This document shows, one piece after another, positions 50,292 through 60,900 of a DNA stretch of 64,000 bases (positions are counted from its first letter, which is position 1; each line of letters opens with the position of its first letter). A program made the position numbers and the translations under genes. Source of the DNA: Eudorina sp. 2006-703-Eu-15. Its lineage: Eukaryota > Chlorophyta > Chlorophyceae > Chlamydomonadales > Volvocaceae. Under the pieces are notes generated by a model, which saw only the letters and a list, made by a program, of their open reading frames with translations, had not been told where the DNA came from and did not search any database. The DNA lies in the NCBI GenBank assembly GCA_003117195.1, contig BDSI01000033.1, positions 124,001 to 188,000 on the forward strand, in the 5' to 3' direction.

Positions 50292-52272
50292 TCACTTTCC
50301 CCAGCTGCTGCCCTGCAGCTTCGCCAGTAGCATGACCGCGTCCTCCTGCGAGCAGGGCGGATGGCCAAACAAGGCCGTCACCAGAACGGCTTGACCCGGC
50401 GGCCACAATACTCACGCGCACTAGCGCGCACTCCGCGGGTGCTGCATAGCATTCAATCCATAAATCCTCCACGACAACACTTGGGGCCGTTGGGGGCCAT
50501 CCCTGGCAAGGCAGTGCTCGCAACGGGCTGTGCGGATCACCATAAAACCGCACAGCGCGACTGGGCGGCGCTACAACCCAGCCGCTTCCTTACAGCCGTT
50601 CCCAACCTCAAATATCGTCCTGAGGTCAGCCACTGCCACTCATCTCTTGACGTCCGTAACCCACCGAAACTGAAACCGAGACCAACCGAAACGCACCTTT
50701 TGCAGCACGGCGTTGATGTCGGGCACATCCATGCCCACTGCGGCCTCCAGCTCCCGCTTGGCCGCGTCCGCCTGCCCCAGCTTCCAGTAGGTGCGTCCCA
50801 GCTCCACACGGTGGATCAAGTAGTCGGGCCGGATGCGGACGGCGGCCTCGTAGCACAGAGCAGCCTGGCGGTAGCTGCCCGCCATGAGGGAAGTGCCGTA
50901 CAGCATCTGGATGATGGTCCGCACAACGGCGTTCACGCTCGCCATCTCGTAGTTCTGCAGCGCGGCCGCGAAAGGTTGCACATTGCAGTTGTAATACATA
51001 CACCATAGGCTTGAAATCGATATCCAAAGGCCTGCGACTGCCAGCACCCCATACTAAGACGGCTGTGCTCTTGAACCCCCGCTGAGCGCTCAACGACGAG
51101 ATTTCGCCACCGTGTAGTTCACCCATGACGCCAAGAGCACCCATATGCACAACGACACGCCCCCGGAGTAAGTGAACCTGATTGCAGCAAGAGGCAGCAA
51201 GCCACCAATTTTGTTGCCACATTGAAAACCCAAATCAGAACGTCAAGCAGGTCGATGGAGATCGCCTGCGGCTAAGGTGACTGACTGACACAGGTGCAGC
51301 GCAGCGGTAGGGCACCACACCCACCCATCGCCCGAGCAGGTGGTGCGCCACATCGTTTTCCGGCTCCAGCTCAAGTGCCATGCGCACGTCGTCCTGCGCC
51401 TGGCGCGCCAGCTGGACCTTGGTGCGGTTGTCCATGTAGAGCGCCAGGCGGCCGCGGCTCACGCAGCAGGCCACAAACCCGAACGCGGACTGTGGGTTGG
51501 CAGCCACGGCCTGTTGGGCCACCTCGATGGCTCGCCGGTTCAGCTCCATGGCGCGATCAGGAGGCGTGCCCCGCACGTAGCTGCTATCCGACAGCGCCTT
51601 GGAGAGCCGCGCCAGGTACTCTGCGCTGGCGGGGTCGGCCTGCGTGGCCCGCTCGTAGCACCGTACAGCTTCCTCCAGCTGTAGGTCGCGCTCATGCATG
51701 ACGCCTTGATCTGCCCAGCGCTGAGCTTGGCGGCTGGCCTTGTTCGCCGCGGCCTGTGCGCAACGACCGGACTCTTCGTGGCTACCCTGCGTGTTGCGCA
51801 ACCGGCGAAAAGGCCGCCAGTGGCTGGTGCGCTCCAGCTGCTGGCGTATAGCCTGCTGCATCCGCACCAAAAAGCCCAGCCGGGAAAGGACGTGGGACTG
51901 GAAGGCGCGGACAGCGGCCTCCGGTGGGGGCAGGCTGAGGAAGTGCTGGACTTGGCGTGGTAACTGTTGCTGTCGGCGTGGAGCGACGCGAAATAGGGCA
52001 TCCTCCAGGTTGTCAGGGACACGGCAGATGGTGCTTTGGTGGGCCCACGCGAGCGGCAAGGCAGCTCTCCGGCCCTCGAACAGTCGCGCTGGGCTGCCTC
52101 TTGCTGATACGTCCGATGTGCTCGCTTGCGCATGGCTACTGCGGCGTGTCATCGCATCGCTGATGCTTGCAACTAAAAGCGAACCAGCGATAGGCTCATT
52201 GCCGGCGGATAACGCCCCTGGAAAGCCTCCGCGAAACTGCGCACCAGGGCATTGTGACTCTAACCGCGACAT
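50292..52272 (-). CDS. RMDN-like TPR protein (regulator of microtubule dynamics family)
   Basis: Three minus-strand exons (52272-51325, 50954-50697, 50345-50292) join in phase to 419 residues. The first ~180 residues are variable and Arg/Gln/Ala-rich. From about residue 190 helical TPR repeats begin (EEAVRCYERATQADPASAEY). The family signature ALELEPENDVAHHLLGRW ends exon 1 and continues NYEMASVNAVVRTIIQMLYG in exon 2. A final TPR follows (YRQAALCYEAAVRIRPDY, ELGRTYWKLGQADAAKREL). The short last exon gives EDAVMLLAKLQ. Spacing and motifs match RMDN1/RMD-1 proteins, which bind microtubules in animals; the function in algae is not established. Start chosen as the first in-frame ATG of the long exon. 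Divergent from the rhodanese gene. Confidence 0.8.
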
Positions 52273-52741
52273 TTGTTGCAGATAGATGCTAGCAAAATCT
52301 CTGTTGCTTGCAGCGCTGCTTGGAAATTGTGGACACCCTGTAGCGTTTCAGTTCAAAGGAAGGAGTGCTCACGAAAATGTTCATATATGATTGGACGCAA
52401 CACGGGAGGTCAGAATTTCATGTACAAGAAGGGTTGGTAGTGAAGAGGTCGTTTAGCATTGACAGCACGGAAATCGTCGCTGACACGACAATCCTCGTCA
52501 GACCAGCATGTGCCTTTCTTACGCGTTCTCGAATTTGCAACTGGATAATTGAATGTTACTGAATTTCAACGAAGGAGCATACACTGTAACATACACCGAA
52601 CTGCACTTAGCTTGCAAAAGAGCATGAAGGCACCGCTCAAGCGTAGGCAGGCCAGCTAAGAGTCAACAAACCGTTGCATACCTGCTCAAAACCTGTAGCG
52701 CAAACAATCGATCGCGGGCGTCGCGGCACGCGTCCAAGAGC
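52273..52741. promoter_or_regulatory. Bidirectional promoter region, RMDN-like / ACR2
   Basis: 469 nt between the two divergent start codons, more AT-rich than the flanking exons. No specific element was recognised. Confidence 0.4.
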
Positions 52742-53898
52742 ATGTCAGTTGAGTACTTGGAGCCTGTCCAGTTGGCGTGCGCGTTGCGGCATGCCCATCA
52801 GAAAGATCGGGTTGTGGTGCTTGACGTTCGCGATGAGGTGCGGCCCATCCTTGCTATCAGTACACAAAGCTTCTGTTGTCCTGTGCACCAACGGTCAACG
52901 GTCCCGCCGGCATACTTATGTTTTACACGCGTGGAAACTGGGTTACGCATGTGTACAGGATATGCATGCGCAGGACCCGAACTAGGACCGCATACACGGT
53001 GTTCACCTGGCAGTGCACTGCACGCGCAGGCGCGCACACAGACAACCGGTGGGCTTTGCGTGGGAAGTCCCCAACGTATCGGGGACCGCTGTGTTATGGA
53101 AATACGCTTTGCCAGCAGACTGGCATGAACTCCCAACTTGGCGGGTTAGGCATTGTGACAGCACAGCGGAACTTGGGTCCTGTTCCCGTCAGGACTTCGC
53201 CGGTGGGCACATCCGCGGCGCCGTGAATGCCCCTTCAGAGGACTGGCGCAACGAGCCCCACATCGACGCCCTCATTGATACGCACCTGGACGGAAAAGAC
53301 ATGGTGCGACACGTCGTGATAGCCATTGAGTGGACTCAGACTGGGCTGCATCTGTGCCTGGGTGCGTTCATCCGACAGGGCTGGCAGCGAGGAACTGCCG
53401 TGAAATCACGACGGAGGGTCGGCGCTGATGTGCTCATCCCATTGGATCCTGCTAACCTACTCGGTGCTCGACCTTTGGTTCTGACCAACCCCAGCCCCAC
53501 CTGCTTCTGCTCCCGACCTCGTAGGTCGTCGTGCACTGCATGTTCAGCCAGCAACGAGGCCCCAGGTGCGTCGAATGTTGACTTGCATACGCGCCAGGAC
53601 TAGCTGTTGTGCCTGTTGTTGCATTCGGTGGCCCCCGGTGGTTAAGAGGTGTCCCTGTACCAGGTTGAGCCGTCCCTGTATGGTGTCTTGGTGTGTCATT
53701 CAGTGGCATGCCGCACCGCGGATCAATCCCCTTGCCGTTCTGAATCCATGATGCAGGTGCGCGTTGCGGTTGGCCCAACGACTGGACAAGCGCTGCGATC
53801 CAGCTAGGCCGACGGTGTATGTGCTGCGCGGCGGGTTCAACGGATTCGTACGCCAGTACCGCCACGAACACGACCTCATAGAGGGATATGAGGGTTGA
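52742..53898 (+). CDS. ACR2: CDC25/ACR2-type rhodanese phosphatase (arsenate reductase-like)
   Basis: Four exons (52742-52837, 53193-53303, 53525-53565, 53757-53898) join in phase to 129 residues, a single rhodanese domain. Conserved blocks are VVVLDVRDE, DFAGGHIRGAVNAPSEDW, the catalytic loop VVVHCMFSQQRGPRCA (HCX5R, nucleophile Cys in exon 3), and VYVLRGGFNGFVRQY. This matches the small plant CDC25-like/ACR2 proteins and yeast Acr2, which reduce arsenate or show phosphatase activity in vitro. Which activity applies here cannot be read from sequence. There is no signal peptide. A degraded partial copy of exons 2 and 4 appears to lie just downstream. Confidence 0.86.
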
Positions 53899-54094
53899 TA
53901 CGACAAGCGCCGCTATCAAAGAAAGAAGGATTGCCCGGAGCTGTAGGAGCTCCGTGCCGCAGGAAGTGGTGTCCGAATCGTTATAGTGTTCGGCAGTATG
54001 GACCCGCTAAATGGGTGCAGCTGGGTGACATGTGGACGTTCTGATACAAACGCCTGTGCGGTAGTGACTATGCCTTATGATGTAGCGGCTTGCC

Positions 54095-54099
54095 TGTAA
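54095..54099 (+). terminator. TGTAA poly(A) signal of the ACR2-like gene
   Basis: TGTAA about 200 nt after the stop; a second lies at about 54117. Confidence 0.45.
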
Positions 54100-54254
54100 C
54101 ACGAAGGGAACGACCTTGTAATCGGGTGCGCACCGTTGCACGCTGTTGGGACATGGTGGTATCAGAGGGACCCGATGGCGGAACGTGGAGAGGACACTCA
54201 TCCATTCTGGATCTTCCCGCCCTATCTGGGCCACAGCCATTAATGCCGAAATTT

Positions 54255-54545
54255 CATCCTGATTTGCAGGGTTCATAGGCAACCCATCCCACCTCATAGC
54301 AATCCTTTCCAGAGGAACAAACACACGCGTGGGCCGCCTGCGGGCCACCCGCTGATGTCCATCAGATTTTGGTCAGGCTGAGGTAATATCATTGGTCCAA
54401 CCCTGCCCAGTGCCCGGAAAGCGTGCAAACCCCGGCGAGGACCGCTGCAGGCCGACCGCATTTGTGCTGTGCGACGGGTTGAATGGGCTTCAATGAGCTC
54501 GTTACATGCACGGTTCATAGCGGGGATGAGGACTGTAAAGATTCA
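54255..54545 (+). pseudogene. Decayed partial copy of the ACR2/CDC25-like gene
   Basis: 54431-54535 lines up with exon 4 of the upstream gene (about 53775-53898). Shared blocks include CGCTGC, AGGCCGAC, TGTGCTG, CGGGTT and CATAG..GG.ATGAGG in the same order, with small gaps and in-frame stops. 54261-54307 is a weaker match to exon 2 (GATTTGCAGGGT... CCAGAGGA). The catalytic HCX5R exon is not recognisable. I made this alignment by eye without scoring. Confidence 0.45.
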
Positions 54546-54917
54546 CGTTGTTACCGGCGCTCAGTCGATAGTCCGGACGACTGCAGAATGGTCTCTAACT
54601 TATCTTCCTTGGTTCCTCTTGACTACATTGGATAATCCGGCGACTTACAATAAAGTTGAGTGAACTTGTGAACGCTCTTGTACGACGCGTTGAACCTGGC
54701 AATCCTGAAACGATCATGCTAGTGATTAACCTAACTTAATTTTTATTACGATTTTGACAGCCAAGTACATAGGAACGCTGCGCTCCGTGAGTACGCAGCT
54801 CGAAGGACTTGTTGCTAGAGCAACATAACAGGCAATATACCTGGACGCTCTAATTTCTTTGCTCGATGCGTTCCTACAATCAGTGATGGATGACAAGCAG
54901 ATTACACACATATAGCA

Positions 54918-57900
54918 ATGGTCGGGAGCGGGACCCTGCGTGGAGGGTCCTTGAAGCACCAGGAGAACCTTCCCAAAGCAACCTTGAAGTATAAGAAATA
55001 TAACGGCGATGTTGATCCCAGTCAGCATGCCAAGGTACTTTCCATGTCCCTGCTGTCGACGATATTTTAGTCGGGGAAGTGCGTGTCCGTCACCCAAAAC
55101 TTGCCCTGCAGAAAACACCGAGTCAGCAGGTTGCAGAGGTGGCTCAAACTGGACGGAATGTGGAGGGTTGGCGGCCGCGTCCGCGGATTATCGAGCATCT
55201 GAATATCGCCGACTTCAGCCACCATGTGAGGCTAAACGGCGGGCGTGGGCCACGCGGAGACGCCAGTGTGCAGGATTTCGCGGGTTACAGCCACAGGGGG
55301 CAGCTGTTCGTTCGTGCACAGGGGTCGCTGACCCAGGGGTGTGCCCGCGACACCCGCGGCTCGGTAACACCTGGGTTGCCTGTCCACCTACGCAACGCCG
55401 TCATGACGCAGCGGCCCCCCCATGTTGGGGATGCTGTCTTCGTTTACGGTTTGGGTGCCTGCCCGACTCGCCGCAGGTCGAGTGCAAGGTGCCTGTGGAT
55501 GAGCCTATCTTCCAGCCCTTTCCTCCCGAGGTCACCTTCCACAACTATGAGGCGTTTCAGACCTATGAAGCGACGCTATACCTGCGCAACAATGACAACG
55601 TAAGGCATCGGGCTGGCACGCTGAGGTCCCAGTGGGGACAGGCTGGCAGCTCAGCCGCGCACGCGTACGGGGCAACATATACAAGCTATGGGCGGCGATG
55701 GGGGTTGAGTGAAGTGAAAGGGAGGATGGTGGGGGAGGCAGGTGTGGTATGTCCCCAGGCATGCATTTCACTAACCCGTCAAGCTTGCAGGTAGGTGGAC
55801 GCACTGTCAGAAGGGTCTGAAGGGTGCCCCTTGCACGGCATCATCACCTGCATGGACCGTGCTCTCGCATCCGGCCCCCCACGTCGGATGAGAGCCGTAA
55901 CCACTTGCGTGCGTGGTGGCCTCGCTCTGTCAGCCCACCCAAAGCCACATGACCCGCGCCAAGCCCACATGAACCAGCCGGTCTCCGCCGCTGGCCACTA
56001 GCAAACTGAGTGCCACCTATTAGGTTGCACGTCGCCGGCACCCGGGGGCGGTCCGTGCACACCATCACCGCGCGTAAACACAACTGGCACCGGGTTTGGG
56101 CCGGGCGGGTTTCCGCGTCAAACACTTGCGTCGGGTTTGTCCCGGTCGGGTTTCTTCGCTAGACACATGGGGGTTGGTTTCCGCATTACTGAGCACACCC
56201 GCGCCCGCGGGTCGGGGTCGGGTGGGTCGGCTTCCTGACCACACACGGGCCCCCGCCAACGCCGCGCAGGTCTCGCGCCGCGTCAAGGTGCTGCCCATGG
56301 AGTCACCGTACTTCTCCGTCCGGCGAGCGGCTGCGTCGGGTAAGGAGGACAGCAAGGTGGCGACGGGCATGGAGGTGGCCTTCGTGGTCACCTTCCGCCC
56401 CGAGTCGCGGGACGACTACTCGTGCGACTTGGTGGTGTGCACCGAGCGGGAGAAGTTCGTGGTGCCGGTGCTAGCCGTGGGCGCCTCCGCGGCGCTGGAC
56501 TTCCCCGACCTGGTTGAGTTCGGGACGGCGCCGGCCAAGGTGGAGCAGCGCCAGACGATCTTTGTCCGCAACTTGGGCAGCAAGGCCGCGCACTTCAGCC
56601 TGAGCGCGCCGCCGCCCTTCGCCGTCAGCCCCACTGCGGGGCACCTGGCGCCCGAGGAGACGCTGCAGTGCAACATCGCCTTCACGGCGCCGTCGGTGGG
56701 CCGGTTCGACGGCGAGCTGGAGATCCAGTACGACAGCGGGCGCTGCGTGTACGCGCAGCTGGTGGGCAGCGGCAAGGAGCTGGACGTGGGGCTGTCGCAG
56801 GGGGTGCTGTCCATGCTGTCCACCTTCGTGACAAAGTCCAGTCAGAAGACGTTCAAGATCACCAACAGCAGCGACACCGGCATCACCTTTGCCGTGAAGC
56901 AGCGACCCTCTGTGGAGCAGGACTTGGCGCTCACGACGCAGCGGCTCAGCACTCTGACGGTGGCGGCACCGCCGCACGGCGGCGGCGCCGCCTTCCGCGG
57001 CGGCGGCGGCGAGACCGGCGACGGCGCTGACGCGTCGTCGGAGGACGAGGACGCGATCTTCTCCGGCGCCGCCGCGCAGCTGTCCCGGCGGCTGCACACC
57101 TCACAGCGCGAGGCGCTGCTGGACGCGCACCTGTTCTCGGACCGCAACTTCTCGGTGAGCCCCGCGGAGGGCACCATCTGGCCGCACAGCGAGGTGGAGG
57201 TGGTGGTCACGTTCAGCCCGGACCACGCGCGGGAGTACGAGGTGGTGGCCTACGTGGACGTCGCGGGCCGCGCGGAGCGCCTGCCCGTCGTCTTCAAGGG
57301 CCGCGGCCTCGGCCCCGCGGCGGTCTTCTCCTACGACGTGCTGGACGTGGGCGACACCTGGGTCAACACCCTGCACCAGTACGAGGTGGAGCTGCAGAAC
57401 CGCGGCAAGATCGACGTGGAGTTCCGGCTGGTGCCGCCGGGCAGCGCCTTCGGCTCGCGCTTCAGCTTCGAGCCGGCGTCGGGGCGACTGGCGGGCGGGC
57501 AGATCCAGGTGATCAAGGTGAAGCTGCTGTCGGACCTGCTGGGCGCCTTCGATGAGACATTCTCCTGGCAGATCCGCGGCAGCAGTGAGCCGCTGAGCCT
57601 GCAGTTCCGGGGCCGCGTCTGCGCGCCGTCCTTCGAGGTGGACGAGGAGGTGCTGGACTTTGGGGTGTGCTCCTACGGCTTCAGGTGGGCGGGGGGGCAG
57701 GGGTTGGGATTGGGGTTAAGGCGAAAAGCAGCCCAGACACAGCCCGGCGACAGGGGGGCCGGGGCTGGGGTTGGGGTTGGGATGGAGTGGCCAGTGGATG
57801 GGCGGAGAGGCAGAGGATGGGTTGTGGAGAGCAGCGGGGAGAGGGGAGGGCAGGGTGGGAGGGCCAAGGGGCGCCGGCTCGCGGAGGGCAGGGCAGGAGC

Positions 57901-60900
57901 GGCGGTGTCACGAAGGTGATGGTGCGGCTGGACAAGTGTCTGCACCGTGAAGACGCGCACGCGTGTGCGGCCCCACTAATTCCACATTCCAGCAACGGGT
58001 GACAACCTAACACAAGGCGGTCGGTGCGGTAGTGCGGCGCTGTCCCGCCAGGAGGGAAGGTTGGGGCCGGGGCCTATGGAGCCTGTGGGCCGGATCAGGC
58101 GCCCGCCCGCCCTGCGCGGGACTCTCACCGCACCCAAACAACAGAGTCCGGCCAGCGGCCCTGTGGGACGCACGGTGATGTGGAGCTCCGACCGGCCCGT
58201 GCGAGCGGTCGTGGTGTCTGATCACAGCAGGCTATTGCTGCCTGATGAAGAAGACCACAGGGGATCTGAAAAGCGGACGATTGGACCGGGAACGGGTGAG
58301 GCGCTGCAGCAGCGTTGATCCCTGGCGTCAGCCATGTCGGGCACCAGCTTCGCTCTGGGGTTCAGCCTGCGGGTTTGTCCATGACGGCTGACCGGCTTTG
58401 CAAGGCCAGCGCTTCTCGCCGCCAGCCCCAACACAGCGACATTGCCCCGCTGAACCTAGAGGCACGGTAATACCACCAGCCAACCATCCGTCCGCCCTCC
58501 CCGCCCGTCCGTCCGTCCGTCCGTCTGTCCCGCATGCCGTTGGCGCCCGCAGGTACACCAAGGAGTTCACGCTCACCAACACCAGCGAGATCCCGCTGCG
58601 CTTCGTGTGGCGGGTGCCCACCGACCACGAGGATCCCCGGGAGTTCCAGATCCTGCCCGCCAAGGGCACCATCCTGCCCCACGGCCGCGTCAAGATCAAC
58701 GTGGAGTTCATCAGCAGGACGGTGAGGAGGCCCGGCGGGCGGGGGTTGGGGAGCAAAGGGGTATGAGTCTTCCGCTGTCCGATTCCGCTGTCCTCCACCC
58801 ACCCTTGTGATTTCGCGGGTCTTTATTGACAAAAAGGGGGGTATGTGGAAGGGGTGGCCAGAACCCCCCGACCACCATCCGCTGAAGGAATCTGTTTTGA
58901 GCTGGTGGCCAGCATCGGTAACCGTACTTCGTGTATTCGGGTTTCGTTTCCGCTTGTGCGGCAGCCCCGATTACGGACGGTGCTGGCTGGTGCCCCGGCG
59001 ACCGACACCCGCAGGTCCAGCGCTACCGCACTGAGCTGGTGATGGACATCCCGGGGGTGGCGGAGAGGCAGCTGGTGATGCCGCTGACGGCCGAGTGCGC
59101 GGTGCCCAAGCTGAGCCTCTACTCGCGGACGCTGGAGTTCGGGGAGTGCAGTCTGAGGTACCCGTACAAGCAGGTGCGCGGCGCGGGGACGGCCGTGCTG
59201 GGGTCGGGGTCGTGGCTGGGCGGGGAGAGGGGGCGGGCCCGGCGCGTAACTCAGAACAAGAAGCGAATGAGGACCCCTGCGGGTGCGGGGTGTGACCGGG
59301 TTCGTTCTGGGCTCGTGGTTCAAGACGCCCACACGACCCGAAGACAGATGCTTGCTGCATGTCACAGCGACTCCTCCAGATGAAGCTTGCAGGGGCTTCC
59401 CTCCGCGCGACCGCTCACGGCCCACTCACCCATCGCCCCAAGTCTGTTCAGCGTGTGAGCGGAATGCCTGTGCCCCACCCGGCCTGCTGTATGGAAGGGA
59501 CAAAGGGACATACACCCACCTTGGGGTCCGCAGAGCTGCGTCCACACCTCTCACCTCTCACCTCCACGCCGCCTCCTGTGTCGCTTCTCCTCCCGCGCAG
59601 GAGATGCGCATCGTGAATGAGTCCAAGCTGCCCGCCAAGTTCGAGGTGCTGCCCCAGGAGCACAACTCGCTGGGCCTGGCGGCCTTCACGGTGGAGCCCT
59701 CGTCGGGCAGCATCCCCGCGCGGGGCGAGCAGGCGGTGGATCTGACGCTCACCACCTTCACGCTGGGTCGGATCCAGATCCCGGTGCGGATCAAGGCGCT
59801 GGGATCCAAGGGGCCGCCCCTGGAGCTGATCATCAACGCCAAGTGCATCGGGCCGCAGCTGGACTTTGGGGACGACATCGATGGGCGGTGGGTCACTGGC
59901 GGCTGCACGAGCTGCGTGCGGGGACGGGTTGGGGTTGTGGGCCGGGAGGATAAGGACTTGGGTCGGGCACAGGGCTGGACAGCACATGGGTCTGTATGCA
60001 AGCCCATCGGGCTGGGGGCGCCGGATTGACAGTTGGGGCGACGATGGATTGGGTTGTTCTTGGACGAAGAAAGGTCGCAGATGGACTGGAGGCGGTACAG
60101 CAGGGCAGAGCACATGCCGAGCGGGCCTCCTGCCTTGTGGCGTGACTGGGCTATGTGGCTATGACCGCAAAGGTTGCCGAGCGCATGATGCGGACCCGGC
60201 ATCGCCTGCCCCACACGGCGCCGCAGCCCGACAGCTCTCCTGCTGCTGCCCAACCCACTGCCCGTCCTCTCATGTCGTGTGCGTTCAAATTCGTATTTTT
60301 GTAAATTTATTTATTTTGAATTATTTAATCGCAACCGTCGGTCGTCCCCCGCAGGACCACCACGCCCACCATCTCGTTCGACAAGGTGCCGGTACTGAAG
60401 GAGCACTCGCTGCCGCTGACCATCAACAACATCAGCGCAATCCCGGCCGACTTCAAGCTCTTCATTGAGGCCAAGGACAGCGTGTTCAGCGTGGAGCCGC
60501 GGCAGGCGCACCTGGAGCCGGGGGAGAGCTGTACGGCACATGTGATCGTCAAGATGGACGAGAGCATGGACTTCGCGGACACGCTGCACGTGCTGATCCA
60601 GGAGGGGGCGGACATGCCCGTCCCGCTGGCCGCCAGCGGTGAGGAAATCGGGCGCATGGGAGGGAGGGCGAGTGGGTTAGGGGTTTAGGGTTTGGGTTTA
60701 GGGTTTGGGTTCCCGGGGTTACGGGGCCGGCCTGGATTCCCATTCGGATAATCTCATGAGCGCTTGGCGCACTTCCCGTGAACTCACGCCCGGGCGGGTT
60801 CATATTTCACCTCGGCCGTTCGCTTGCTTGCGCTCAAAAAATCGAAGCAGCGTTTCCCGTGGAAACGTTGCTTGCTCTCAGCGATCGATTCGGCGGTTCT

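Noticed and set aside
55009..55794. A 261-codon open frame as a separate gene before HYDIN
   Set aside because: It crosses HYDIN introns in the wrong frame. The in-phase HYDIN exons 54918-55034, 55112-55225 and 55477-55599 explain the region.
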